DNA from: Narthecium ossifragum
Taxonomy: Eukaryota; Streptophyta; Magnoliopsida; Dioscoreales; Nartheciaceae
DNA length: 64,000 nucleotides
Direction of reading: 5' to 3'
Assembly (NCBI GenBank): GCA_963920575.1
Contig: OY986973.1
Span: 6,365,054 to 6,429,053, forward strand
Part shown: positions 33,501 to 44,919 of the stretch, in pieces
How the letters are laid out: each line of letters begins with the position of its first letter
Position numbering within the stretch: the first letter of the stretch is position 1
Program-made: the position numbers and the translations under genes
Notes under the pieces: model-generated
Told to the model about the DNA's origin: nothing
The model's database searches: none
The model's input: the letters and a program-made list of their open reading frames with translations, nothing else

Positions 33501-36500
33501 TCTTTCGGCGGCATATACTGCCTGCCTTACCTGCTGTTAACCATAAGAACTTCAATGTGTAGGTGTACGAAATATTTTGTCACTTGGCATTGTGTGCTCG
33601 CTCCAGAGCTGATTTTAGTGGTTCTTCCATTGCCAATGAGCTTCTTATTATTGTGAGGAAGCAGGTATATATAAAAGGGAAATTCTATCTACACCACAAT
33701 TTTTGCTCAATACACCACAATCATGTAGACCGGTGGTCTACTACCAATCAGTATGTTATTACGATCGGTAGTCTACTACTGATTAGTATGTTGACATGTT
33801 CGGTAGTACACTACCGATCAGTGTAGTGATTATACTATTCTATAGTGAACTACCGATCATGTCAACATAGTGCTCGGTAGTAGACTACCGATCACAAAAA
33901 GACAATGTGGTTTATTGAGTCCAAAATGTGGTGTAGATAGACGTGGTCTATATAAAATGCATAGACCATATGATCATTCATTGTTGCTAGTCGAAGTTGA
34001 CCTCTCGGTGCTGGTTCATAGTTTCATTACGAGAATGTTTTGATTCAATGTCTAGTCTTGACATTGGTGCTATTTGAAGGTTGGTAATCCAGACATGAAG
34101 TACAGAAAGATGGGCATAATTGGAACTTTAAAGATAATTTCAAGTCTTGGAAATGTAAATGCACCTGCCACCTTCTCCTCATCACAGGTCAGATGAATTA
34201 ATGTCTTAACATTCTAATCTTCTGTCCTAGTTGGTTTTCTTGAAAATGGCAGTGTTCCTTCTTTAATCTTTCTAAACATTCATATTAAGATTATATAGTA
34301 GTCTTCTTGTGTTTTTTAGTGGGAGCTCTAGTGCAGCAGCCTCCACATTATTGCTAAGAGACAAAATGCAGAAAGTCAATATTGAGCAGAAACTTAATTA
34401 GGCAAGAAGACTTCCTCAGTTAACTAAAGCTGTTGATTTCAAGTGATTTCAGAATTTACATAACATGTTGGTTCATGTTTGCTGTCCCAGTTGTCTGATT
34501 ATGTTGTCCAAGATTTGTCTACTTTTTAGTAGGATTATGCATGACCATGTGTGCTTTTGCGCATAATAATTTATTTGCGGTGCTAGAATCAAGTGTAAGG
34601 ATTTATATCCTACCCTTTCTGTTGTTGAGGCCTGGGGAATACTGCGTGTTTGCAATTCTGACTCCTTATGCATGTGGTTCTAGGACAAGGGGCTGTTGCC
34701 CTCATGCAATAGGTTCAGAGAACTGCTACATGACAGTATGCTCATTTTTCATTATCTTTTTTGCTCGAAAGAAATTTTGTTCTCACCATTTTTGTGCCAT
34801 ACTCTCCCACTTGTGGAACTTCTGCTGTAATTTGAAGTTTGACCTTTAATTAGGTACTGCAACTGTTTACTTGCGATTAAATCATAGGAATTTGTCATAA
34901 AACTACTTTGGGGTTTAAATATGATTGTTAGAATTTTGCTGCTGAAAAAGCACATTACCTATATTGAGTAATATTGGAGGTGATTCGAACCCCGACTCTG
35001 ATTCTTTGACGTACTTTCTATATGACAGAATCAATCGGTAAATACTAAATAACATATGGCGCACCCTGAGTCTAGAGGATTTTCGGCTTATCATTTTGGG
35101 TCTCACAATTCTCTTTGGCATCCTTCTAGCAGAAGTCAAATAGCGAAGAGTCTTTGGAGCTGCTGAAGATGGCTATAGACTCATGCAAATTGGCGACAAT
35201 GCCCTTGGTCTTGCTATATGATGACCTCATCTCTTTGTTAGAGTGCAATACTCTTCAACCAGCAATTATGGAATGGTAAAAGTTGATTACTAGGATAGAG
35301 AAAAATTACTTGAATGATACAACAAAATATTTGTTTTTGACTGTTCTTAATGGGCTCATCAACAAGGTTTATTAGGTTAGCTTAGGAGGAAAACAATTTG
35401 ATTTATGAACTGTCTTTTGTAGGGTGGCTAAGCATGTTGGGAACTTTGAATCACTGTTTCTATCTGATATTGAGGGAGGCCGAATACTCCAAAAGGATTC
35501 ATCTAATGGTATAGAAGGTGATTGTCACTAGTTTTTCTATGATTCTTTGCTTAGACACTTCATATCTGACTTGCATTACGAATTGTTAAAGTTTTTTTTC
35601 TGTCTTAAGGACATAACTCATAGAACTATTAGCTTTCAGGAGACTTGTGGATGAATTTGGACGGTGATCAGTCTCCTGTATGTCTGAATATCTTGCCACT
35701 AATTTCCTCGTCTTTGCAGCAGTAAACTTCTTCTTCCCATTTTTCATTATTACCATGATCATCATTCTGGACATTGCATGATTAACCTATATTAATTCCT
35801 AGCATCCTCAACTTTTATTTTTGGTCTCAGGTGTTCATATTCTTTACAGATTCTTCCTTCACAATTTTCACTCTTATCTGTGGTAAGCAGATGGGTTCAT
35901 TTCTTTTTAAAATCAGTTTTAGATTTTTGCATATCTTTGATGGAAAGTAATCTTGATTATTTTCTCCTCTTAAAGGTTGAAAGACTAACAAATCACGGCT
36001 CTTTGGGTGGTATTGATGCACTTCTCGGTTGTCCTCTACATCTTCCTTCTTCAAAGGTGACTTAGGTGATTTGTGCAAAGAGTCTATCTTTTTTTATCCT
36101 TTTTTATTATCACTGTCAAAATGGTATAGTAAACCGTGTGGAATATAAAATTTGTTCAATCAACAAAATAATTGTTTTTGTAAATGAAGTATTAATAAAA
36201 TGGTATTTTAGACAATAAGAGTGAGAAACAGATTTCGCTATGACGTCTGTAGGTTCTGCATAAAAGCTTTAAAAGCTTGTGTCCGTGGAAGTTGATGCTC
36301 CAATGTTGTGATGAATTTAGCCTCATTTCCTACAGGGTTGAAACTGGTCCACAGCCAGCCATTATTGCATGTAAATGCTTCTTTGAAGTAAGATGCTTTT
36401 TGAAAGTGACTTTTACGACATGTAATGTAGGTAACTTGTTTAGCTGGAGCATGACTTGAAATTGCATGGCTCAATGGTGAACCAATTTACCAATTTATAC

Positions 36501-39500
36501 ATAGGAGGGAAATTCTACCAATTGTTTCTTATGCCTTTCACACATTTCATGTTTCTCGTCATAAACGTGGTTCCATTATGGATGTGGTGGATTTAAGGCT
36601 TTTCACTCCCACAATGGCAGTACTTAGCTGGTGCTGAATGGAAGAAGCTGTCTGGAAAGCAGAAACAGTTAGTGTGCTTCTCGATATATTTTGCAATCAA
36701 TTGGATACGTGAGTTGGTATGCTCGGCCACAATTCCACATAACTCAAAGTTAAATCACTTAGATTCCTTGTCAACTCTAATTCTTATGCTTATTGCAGCT
36801 TAATTCCTTCAGCACACAAGTTATCGGTAAAGTTGATTATATATCCCAAATTACAAGGGATGGAATGATAGCGAAGTTACTGAAGCGATTACGAAACCTA
36901 ATGTAAGTTTGGCGGTTTTTCAACCATTTCAAGTTGGATATGTGATAATATTTTCTATGACTCTGAAAGTAACCTAGGAAACTTGAGAACTTTTAAACAT
37001 AATAAGACGGCTTTTATTGTTAGCATATTCAATGAAGAAGAGCACAAACATCCGAGAGAGATGTTAACCTTCATTAACTTGAGAGATTTGTCTTAACTTT
37101 AGTTCATAGCGGTCATCTGTTAATCCATGACAAACTTTATCAGAAGCTGTTCGAATATTGACATCAAATTGTCAGCAGCTGGTAAGTATGTCAAATTGAG
37201 AACATTCCTACATAGCCTATGATATTTCCTTGAGTAACATAGCATAAACCAACTGCAGACAGCCCTTCTATAAAATTTTAATGAGGCCCAAATATGGAGC
37301 GCATGACAGAGCTAGATGAATTGCAGAAATTGTCTACCGCTCATGGAAATTTAACTAAGGCATATTTGAGAAATATTTTAAAAGGCCGAATTCCAAATTT
37401 AACAAGAATGTACTTAACTCTGTATTTTGCTTGTTTTGTCTTTTAGTATTTATTTTAAGCAGTTGATTATAGTCATGTTGAACAGAGGCATCTTTGTTCA
37501 TGCAGATTCATGGAGACCTTACTGAATGCCTTACTCATTATGTACCCTCTTAGTTTACCTGAGCTCTGCTACAAAATGGAGCATCCTGAAAGTGCTCTTC
37601 TAGGCAGGTCTACTTACTCAAAGCAAGGTGAAAAGAGAAGTCCACGATCTCCAAACCACAAAAGAAAATGTAAAGAGGACTTAATGGACTTGGAGAAATC
37701 AGGTACAAATGGAGAGCTCAGGCAGCCTACAATAGTGGATGCACTGAGGAAAGCAGGAGCAGTTATCAGTCAGGAAGTACCAAAAGAGAGTCGTGCTGGA
37801 CCGTCAACAAATGGAAACACGTCAGACTGTGCTGAACATCAAGGTGATCCAAATGAGTTTGCTCACGCCAATATATCAGCAGCACATATAGCTCTGGATG
37901 CACAAAGGTCCAAATTCAGACCTCTTCTTGTTGACTGCCTCTTCATGTTATCATTCTCTCAGGTAAGTATATGCAGCGATATTTTGGTCTCTGCACCTTT
38001 GTCATGAAATTCTGTTATACTTGGAATTCCTATGGTAATAAGTTTTCGTCCTTGTTCTAAGAAGTATTTTATATCAAGCAGTCAAACTTTGAGTTCTTTA
38101 TTGTACATATAGCAATCACCTATAGGTGTTGTGAAATGAATTCCCAATCAAAGCAACAAGCTTTATGGCCATCTTCATGCATTAAACTGAAAGATGTTTA
38201 TGTGAGTGTAACGAAATGATCTCTATAATGGATGATACGAAAATCTATTAAGTTTCAAGTTATGACTCGAAAGTTTTTTTCTCTTAAGCATATTTCAACA
38301 GGCAAGCTATTATGAGGAATATGAATCCATGTTCTGATTGTTGAATGAGGGTTACCATCTGTTTGCATAAGCTCCAACTGCATTCAATAATATAGGTTTA
38401 TGTGCATACTGAATATGCAAGCTCCTTTCTTGTGCCAATTCTCCTATGCTCAAATGTTTGAAAAATTCTTATATGGTAATCCCATTTTGACAGTTGGCCA
38501 TGGAGACTTTTCATCGTTAATAGGAGCCTTCTTGACTCAAGCTATGACCCATACCTGACCCTCATTTACTTCAAAAAATCGTGGTGTTGAGTATGATAGA
38601 AACTGATATCATAGACCATTCTCACAATTTTCTTTCTATGTCCGCCTTTTCAGCATGCACTGAGATGTTTCATATTCCGATAAGGATTTTCCTATTGTAT
38701 TTGAAATGGGAGTGTTTGGTGAGTCAAGCATATGACTCAGCTGTTTTAAATATGAATGCATGATGGTTCCATTGTAGGTCAAGTGTTGAAGACAACAAAT
38801 AATCTATTTGCAGTTGAAACAAATGTCCTGTACCTAAGGATCAAGAATAGAACAGATAATATGTTCGTCTTTTTAACCAGCACTCATATAGTATAGGGGT
38901 TGGTACCTACTAACTTCCTGACAACCAATGGTAGAAAATGAGCACTCAGATGCACATGATTTTAGATGGAAAAACCCAAACTGTATTGTTAAGTGATGGA
39001 TCCCTTGTGATCTGGATGATGTAAATCACTATTATGTATAAGATGCGTGGTTCCTAGCATCAAAACAGTCCTGGATTCTATTTCAGAATAGGATACATAA
39101 CCTAGCAGCTGGCTAGCTTCAAGTTCCAAGAGATGGAAAAGGTCAAGAGAGAAAAAATGCTTTTGCTGTTCAAATGCATCTGAAGTAATTAGTTTCATGA
39201 GAGCTAATGATTTTTCACACTTAAAATCAGATATCAGTAATACGCTAGTTGCTGCTGACAATGTAAAAGACAGTACTGCATTGTGATACATGAGAGGAGC
39301 TTAATGATCATAGCTATCATTTTAACCTTGTATGCAGTGACTCTAACTTAATTGCTTGTCACAGGGTCGGAATAATTGTTGCTCAGATCCTGCTGCTGAG
39401 GTAAAGTGATATTACATTGAAGTTTTAATATGATGATTTCTATTTCAGATAGCTTGCTAACTCTGAGATTCTCTTCCAGCTTCCGTTGCATTTGTATCTC

Positions 39501-42500
39501 CTTCAGGATCTTCACACCAAGCTGGATTACTTGAATCCTTCTAGCAAAAAGTTTCCAACTATTTGCTCAGTAAAGGCTTTGCCTGGCTACAGAAATATTA
39601 CAGCTAGTGAGTTCCTGAGCAAGATTAGATCATTGTTTAGAAGCCTAAGACGCCATTTAGATTGTGCACTTTCGATTCTTGTAGCCGGTAAGATATATAG
39701 GGTCCTTTCTCAGATTGTGAAAATACGATTTTATGACCATCTTGACTGATCATTGGACATTCTGCAGAAGATACTACAAATCTACCTGAATCTTGCCGGG
39801 ATCATTGGACAACCCATTCTGTTTCAGCCAGAAATCCAGAGCTGATGTGCTTGGTGGAGTCAAAAGCTTCAGTTGCTTGTGCTGTTTTTCGAGAGGTCCT
39901 TTGTTGCTATTGCAAGGTATCTCAACATAAGATCCATATTTACTCTTTCTAGAATCCCTTGCATGACAATTTACAGTTTGTATCCTCTGGTGCAGATGTT
40001 AAGCCTTCCAGATCTATTTCTTCAAAAAAATCTGCCAATTCTTAGAGAGATGCTAGAAGCTTTCCAGCCAACAGACAATTTAGACCATTTCTTCTCTGAG
40101 CTCCAACCCAATCCAACACTTGGGAGCATTGATTACTTGTATTGTGGTGCATATTCATTTCTTGAGGGTGTCCTGGATGCTGGTAACATCAAATTTTCCA
40201 TTTATAAAGTTTTATGTCAGAGGTTTATGTTTCAAAGGAGTTGTAGCATATTTTGAAAGGATTTCTGCAGCCCACTCTCTCTCCTTCCGGCTGGCATCAG
40301 AAGTTTTAGTTGCTTGCCAATCACTTGTGAGCTCAGTCACATTGAAGAGTGCCAAATATATGGAGGGAAATCAGAAGAACATCCATGTGGGATCTATTGA
40401 GAAACTCCTCCCTTTCCTGCGAAGCAAGCTTGGGTTGTCTGCCCACAAGCTATTAGCGCGTGACTGGGATCACGAGAACAATGACAAGGAAGGGAAAAAT
40501 AAGGTAAGAAATTAGTGAAATGTCTTTTCATCTCAGTGAAAGGAATGCTAATAGAAAACAACTGTGGCTGCTTCATATGTGGTACAAATTATTCTCTCTG
40601 TTTTGGTTGACAGGGAGACATACTGCAGAAGATACTACAAATCTACCTGAAAAGTAGTGAATCTACCTCTGACCTACTCAATCAGCTATCTTGTTCAATC
40701 TTGCCTCAGGTTCGTGCCTTTTTAATCTTCTAGAGAATGGTATAGGCCCTATAGTTTTAAAAATGCTTATTCTGTATTCTAGAAAATGCTTGGTGGCTGC
40801 ATAAGTATGGTACAGGTCTTGTGATTTTAAAAAAATGCTTATTGACTGCATTAATATGGTATAGGCACAAGGTTGTAACCTAAGTAAATGAATGCTGTTG
40901 CCAGAGTAGAGTCCTAATTTGACTCTTTTATGCCTTAGGTACCTTCATCCAGAACTAAGAATACACAAGAAGCTAGCCACTGTTTCCCAACGTTGTGTCC
41001 TACAACATTTCTAACGTGGTACAGGGCACTGGTGAGCATTTTAATGCCTTCTATTAAACTACTAGCACTTTCTTTGGTACTTCTTGTGACATTAATGTTG
41101 ATATCTACTGCATGCAGCATGAGGAGAACCTGGATACTCTAAACAAGTTGGTAAGTTAATCGACATATCTCGAGTTATGCAGAAGCAATCAATATCTGAC
41201 ACTTTTCTCTATGATTGTGTGCAGGTTAAGGAAGCTGGAGTCAAGTCTAGACTTGATGTTCAAAGAGAAGCCATTGATCAACTGTTGATAAAGCTCCGAC
41301 AAACAGTGAATGTGGTTGTATCTTTAGTCAACATGTGCAAGGTCCATGACAAGGTGGTAACTTCTCTCGGTTTCAACCTCATAGTAAATAGTTATCAATG
41401 ATTACTTGCTTTACGCTTGGCAATATTTTGTCTCATCTAAAGCTACGAGCATCCTACAACATTCTGCAGCCTCATTCACATTTACATCTTTCAGCTCTGT
41501 TTAATTCAGTCATGTGCTTACCTATAAGATCCGAAACATAAGCAATTTTCTGATTTAAGAACTGCTTATAGTTATGTGGATAAATCATGCATCCATTTAT
41601 TTTTGGCTTTGAGATGAACAAATTATTGCCTGTAAGATATGTGCAATTTCATACACAGCAAAATCAGTGTTGGCGTGCCAGTTGATTCAGTCAGTCCTTG
41701 TGCATGATACACTGCATTGCAGGATTATGTCACAGTCGAAACAAATACGCAATCAACTAAAGATGAAAGCAGTGAGAGGGGTAGAGACAATACGGACTGT
41801 TGTGTTTTCAGGGATTTTATGATTGCCAATTCACACCTGCTGTTATTGGATATCATGTTTCTCTTTAATCAGAATTCTGTGCGTCAAAGTAAAACTTTCA
41901 GCTGGTGCCATAGTGATTTATTTTGTTTAGTTTATTGAGCCTATATACCTAGTTTAGGGGGAGAAATGCCCTATATACTACATCTAATTACTAGTCATCT
42001 TCATTGTAGTCATAGTTCATACAGCCTTCTGCAACTTGTCCAGCCAGCCTGTTATGCCTAAAACAAAGCAAGGGCTCTATCGATGGAATTTTTTTCCTGA
42101 ATAGATCATTTTCAGCACTTATTCTGAAATGGCATTGGAATGTTGCCAACTAATATAGACTGCTTGGGGAGGAAAGCTGTGGATGCTAATCTGCCTAGAC
42201 TTTAAGCTCGGAAAGTTGCAAAGAGAATTTTTTTTCTTATGCTTGTGTACCTCTATGGCTCAATATGTTCCCACGGCTGTTATCAATACCCAACACAGTT
42301 CTTTAGCCTGAGTTTCTTTGCCATGTCAGTCTGCACATTCTGTAGATGATATGGCTGGCATATAGTCACAATCTAACTGTGAAATGGTAGTGTGCTTCTG
42401 TGTGCTTTCAAAACAAATGTGTATGATGATGGCATGTTAATAAGTTATGGATACAGGTAGATATACACGCCACGGCAGTTAAGTGTGGAGGCAAATACAT

Positions 42501-43278
42501 TGATACTTTCTTGAGAGGTGTGTAACTCAAACTATGCTATTTGCTTATATCCAAATGATAGGTGGTGCTTTACTAATCTACAACTTATCCAGTTTTTGAC
42601 TTTCTACAAGCCCAGTTCCAAGTGCACAAAGAAATCATAATTCAAATGGTAAGATGCATCTTATTTTCCTCCTTTGACACTGCTTAACACCTCCCAATGA
42701 GCTTACACTTTCATGACTTGTTGCAGGTCAAAGAGCTTCAAAAGGCCACAAGAATAATACAAACCCTGTGTTCAGAGGCTAAGGTATGACTTTCTCATAT
42801 CTTTGGCCTTCTTGACCAATTTTTTTCCCCATACCAACATAATGTTTTCCTTCCACTAAGGGTTCGAAAAGAACAACGATTATTAGCAAGATACCTGCAA
42901 CTAAGAGGTCAATGGAGCGGTTCTTGTTCCGTGTTAAGGCTCTACTCCACAACACTTCAAATGGATGCACCTTCTGGATGGGTGAGTCTGTATTCTGGAA
43001 TCTGCATGTCCATTCAATTTTATCCGACTTTACAAGTTTTAATAATGCCTACAAATTTAGACGTTTTCTCCCTCTGCTAGATCATACATCTTGAATTGAA
43101 TCAAAACTTGCAGCATTGCTTACTGATTCTCTACATGGTAACAGGCAACCTAAAGCATAAAGATTTGTTTGGTCAGGTGGTGAGTTCCCAAGCATACAAC
43201 GACGGTGATCTTGACCCGAATGGTGAAAGACAGGATAACATAGAGGTGGACTGTGATCAGAGAGCTGACAATAACTAA
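30507..43278 (+). CDS. FANCD2: Fanconi anaemia group D2 protein (FANCD2), 31 exons
   Basis: Partner of FANCI in the nuclear clamp that marks DNA interstrand crosslinks and stalled forks and acts in plant crossover control. Exons read by GT-AG sites with phase kept throughout: 30507-30856, 30931-31342, 31422-31676, 31771-31983, 32067-32198, 33206-33335, 33429-33475, 33563-33664, 34080-34187, 35133-35275, 35423-35508, 35640-35721, 35831-35882, 35976-36056, 36621-36716, 36799-36902, 37506-37962, 39365-39400, 39480-39687, 39768-39916, 39996-40182, 40238-40503, 40614-40709, 40939-41031, 41118-41150, 41225-41353, 42457-42517, 42593-42648, 42727-42783, 42861-42981, 43145-43278. They total 4,476 nt, 1,491 residues (human 1,451). 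Recognisable blocks: LEKIPEYFD, SLPEIVGDQ, RQEVLGALVTHIGSG (exons 5-6), KYRKMGIIGTLK (ubiquitination region, exon 9), NWIRELLNSF (exons 15-16), GNLKHKDL near the end. The N-terminus is Ala/Gly-rich and GC-rich. Exon 17 codes a polar linker. I see no lesion in the frame. FANCI was rejected because the order of blocks matches D2. Confidence 0.93.
33677..33948. mobile_element. MULE-type MITE with CGGTAGT palindromes (element A), FANCD2 intron 8
   Basis: 272 bp. Termini GGGAAATTCTATCTACACC and, inverted, GACCACGTCTATCTACACC. 9-bp duplication TATATAAAA at 33668-33676 and 33949-33957. The interior is four to five palindromes of the type CGGTAGTnnACTACCG. It starts 13 bp into the intron. Confidence 0.8.
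39762..39790 (+). repeat. 29-bp exact repeat, copy 1 (FANCD2 intron 19/exon 20)
   Basis: Begins CTGCAGAAGATACTACAAA. Identical to 40623-40651. Here the CTGCAG end forms the splice acceptor and the rest codes EDTTNLPE. Confidence 0.9.
40623..40651 (+). repeat. 29-bp exact repeat, copy 2 (FANCD2 exon 23)
   Basis: Same 29 bases wholly within coding sequence, read in another frame as LQKILQIYL plus the start of the next codon. Confidence 0.9.
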
Positions 43279-43485
43279 ATTTGCCTTAATTTGATTAAGC
43301 TATGTAGCATCTTATCTCTAGTGTTATTGAGCATATGCAGCATTCGATTCATGGTTTGCAACATGATCTGAAACTTTCACGAACTACATCAAATTCGTAG
43401 AAATCAGGTATCCAAACAAGAACGATCGCTATTACATGACACACAAGGAACACTTCAATCCAATCATACAAGTGCTCGTTAGATG

Positions 43486-43719
43486 TCAATCGACGACCTT
43501 GGCCGCGGCGGAGGTGGTGGTGGTGGAGGGATCGCCGAGGAGGGGCTGGGTGGCGGCGGATGGAGGGGCGGTGGGGGAGTCCGGGTCGTAGTTGGGGTCG
43601 AGAGAGCGGTCGAGTGCCTCCCTCCCTTTGTCTAGGCACGGCTTGCAGGCGATCTCGATGGTGATCCACCCGAGCACCACCGCTGCGATTGCGATCACTG
43701 CGCTCGTGATGGCCGCCAT
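43486..43719 (-). CDS. OEP7: OEP7-like chloroplast outer envelope protein
   Basis: A single-exon 77-residue protein. Residues about 4-24 (ITSAVIAIAAVVLGWITIEIA) form one transmembrane helix, followed by KPCLDKGREALDRSLDPNYDPD. This is the pattern of Arabidopsis OEP7 (about 64 residues): one signal-anchor helix followed by a positively charged flank that sends the protein unspliced and uncleaved into the chloroplast outer envelope. The C-terminal Ser/Thr/Ala tail is a little longer than usual. Start: the only Met of the frame, in good context (GCCATGGCG). The gene converges on FANCD2 with about 207 bp between stop codons, so their 3' ends may overlap. The molecular role of OEP7 is not well known. 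Confidence 0.75.
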   Translation of the reverse strand: MAAITSAVIAIAAVVLGWITIEIACKPCLDKGREALDRSLDPNYDPDSPTAPPSAATQPLLGDPSTTTTSAAAKVVD

Positions 43720-44263
43720 GGCTCTCCTCTCCTTCGGCTCTCTTATGTTCTACGATGGGGAGGATTCGATGCTTCTCTTGTGGCTCGGTTGGTTGCTGAA
43801 CTGAATCCGTGGTTTTATTAGTTCGTCCTCCGCTGTCGCGTTTCGTTGAAGAGAGGTGCTGTGGAAGATGGGCCGGGATCAGACGGTTCTGCGTGATGAT
43901 AGGGCGGGATCAGGACCGTTCACTGCTTAATTGAGTTTTTTTTTTTACTTTTTTTTATTTTTTAGGAGATGAGCCAAAAATGACTAGAGATAATTACACT
44001 ATGCATTATCACGCTCCGCGGCACTGTCTTCCAGAGTCCAAGCAATCGTAGCTCGATTTTGACTGAAAGTTTATTCAGCGCAATCATAGCAACACGTCAA
44101 CCCGTGCCAACTCTACTAACTTGATCAACTCTACTAACTTGATGGCACATAGAACTTTTGTTAATCCACGTCATATAACTCACCAAATCATCAAAAAAAA
44201 AAAAAAATGATCGCAAATAAAATCGAATGGCAAAAAATTTTGATTTCATCTCATTTAAGATGC
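43720..44263. other. Upstream region of OEP7, no gene seen
   Basis: GC-rich near the start codon, then AT-rich with a poly-T/poly-A tract near 43938. A confident core promoter cannot be named. Confidence 0.4.
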
Positions 44264-44271
44264 ATTGAAAC

Positions 44272-44911
44272 TAGGGGTGTACAACTGGGTCAGGTAACCC
44301 GTTTTGACTTGAAAAATGAACCCGACCTGAACTTTAACGGACGGGTCATAAGGCAGTCGTAAACGGTCGGGTCTGATTCAACCCGTTACAATAATACCAG
44401 GTCAGGTAACGAGTGTTTAAGGCTTTACTTAACGGGTAACCCGTTTTACTCGTTTAGAATAAAGACTATTTACAAGTATATATATATATATATAAATATA
44501 AAATAATGTCACCCACATAATTACAATACATAACATGTTAAACGTAAATAAACATCTTAGCATAACATTCGATCATTGGTCTTGCCCTTGAGGCAGTGAT
44601 TTAAGGTGATTTAAAATCTAATTAATTTTCAAATTAATTAAAACTTGAAACTTACATTGGAAATTTGGAACTGTAACCACTAAGGTCTAAGGCACTAAGT
44701 ACTGACCCTAGATTCCTCTTTGATTACCGCTCTACCTATCTCTAATTTTCAAGTTAATTTAAATTGTACTTTCAAACTTTATATTTATTCATGTGATAAT
44801 AATAACGGATTAATGAATCACCGCAACCTTTTTACATGTTGGCAAATGAACATGTTAACGAGCGGGTCACAAGGCCCTCAAAAATTAGACCCGACCCATT
44901 GTACACCTCTA
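44272..44911. mobile_element. hAT-type MITE
   Basis: 640 bp. Termini TAGGGGTGTACAA and, inverted, TAGAGGTGTACAATGGG. The exact 8-bp duplication ATTGAAAC is at 44264-44271 and 44912-44919. Subterminal ACCCG/CGGGT words are typical of this MITE type. Confidence 0.85.
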
Positions 44912-44919
44912 ATTGAAAC

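Noticed and set aside
36238..36474. Frames in FANCD2 intron 14 that might be an extra exon
   Set aside because: Exon 14 (ending PSSK) joins exon 15 (YLAGAEW) directly in phase, as in other plant FANCD2 proteins recalled; the intronic frames match nothing.
30507..43278. Annotation as FANCI
   Set aside because: The blocks and their order (LEKIPEYFD, LPEIVGD, LVTHIGSG, KYRKMGIIG, GNLKHKDL) fit FANCD2, and the length is closer to D2.
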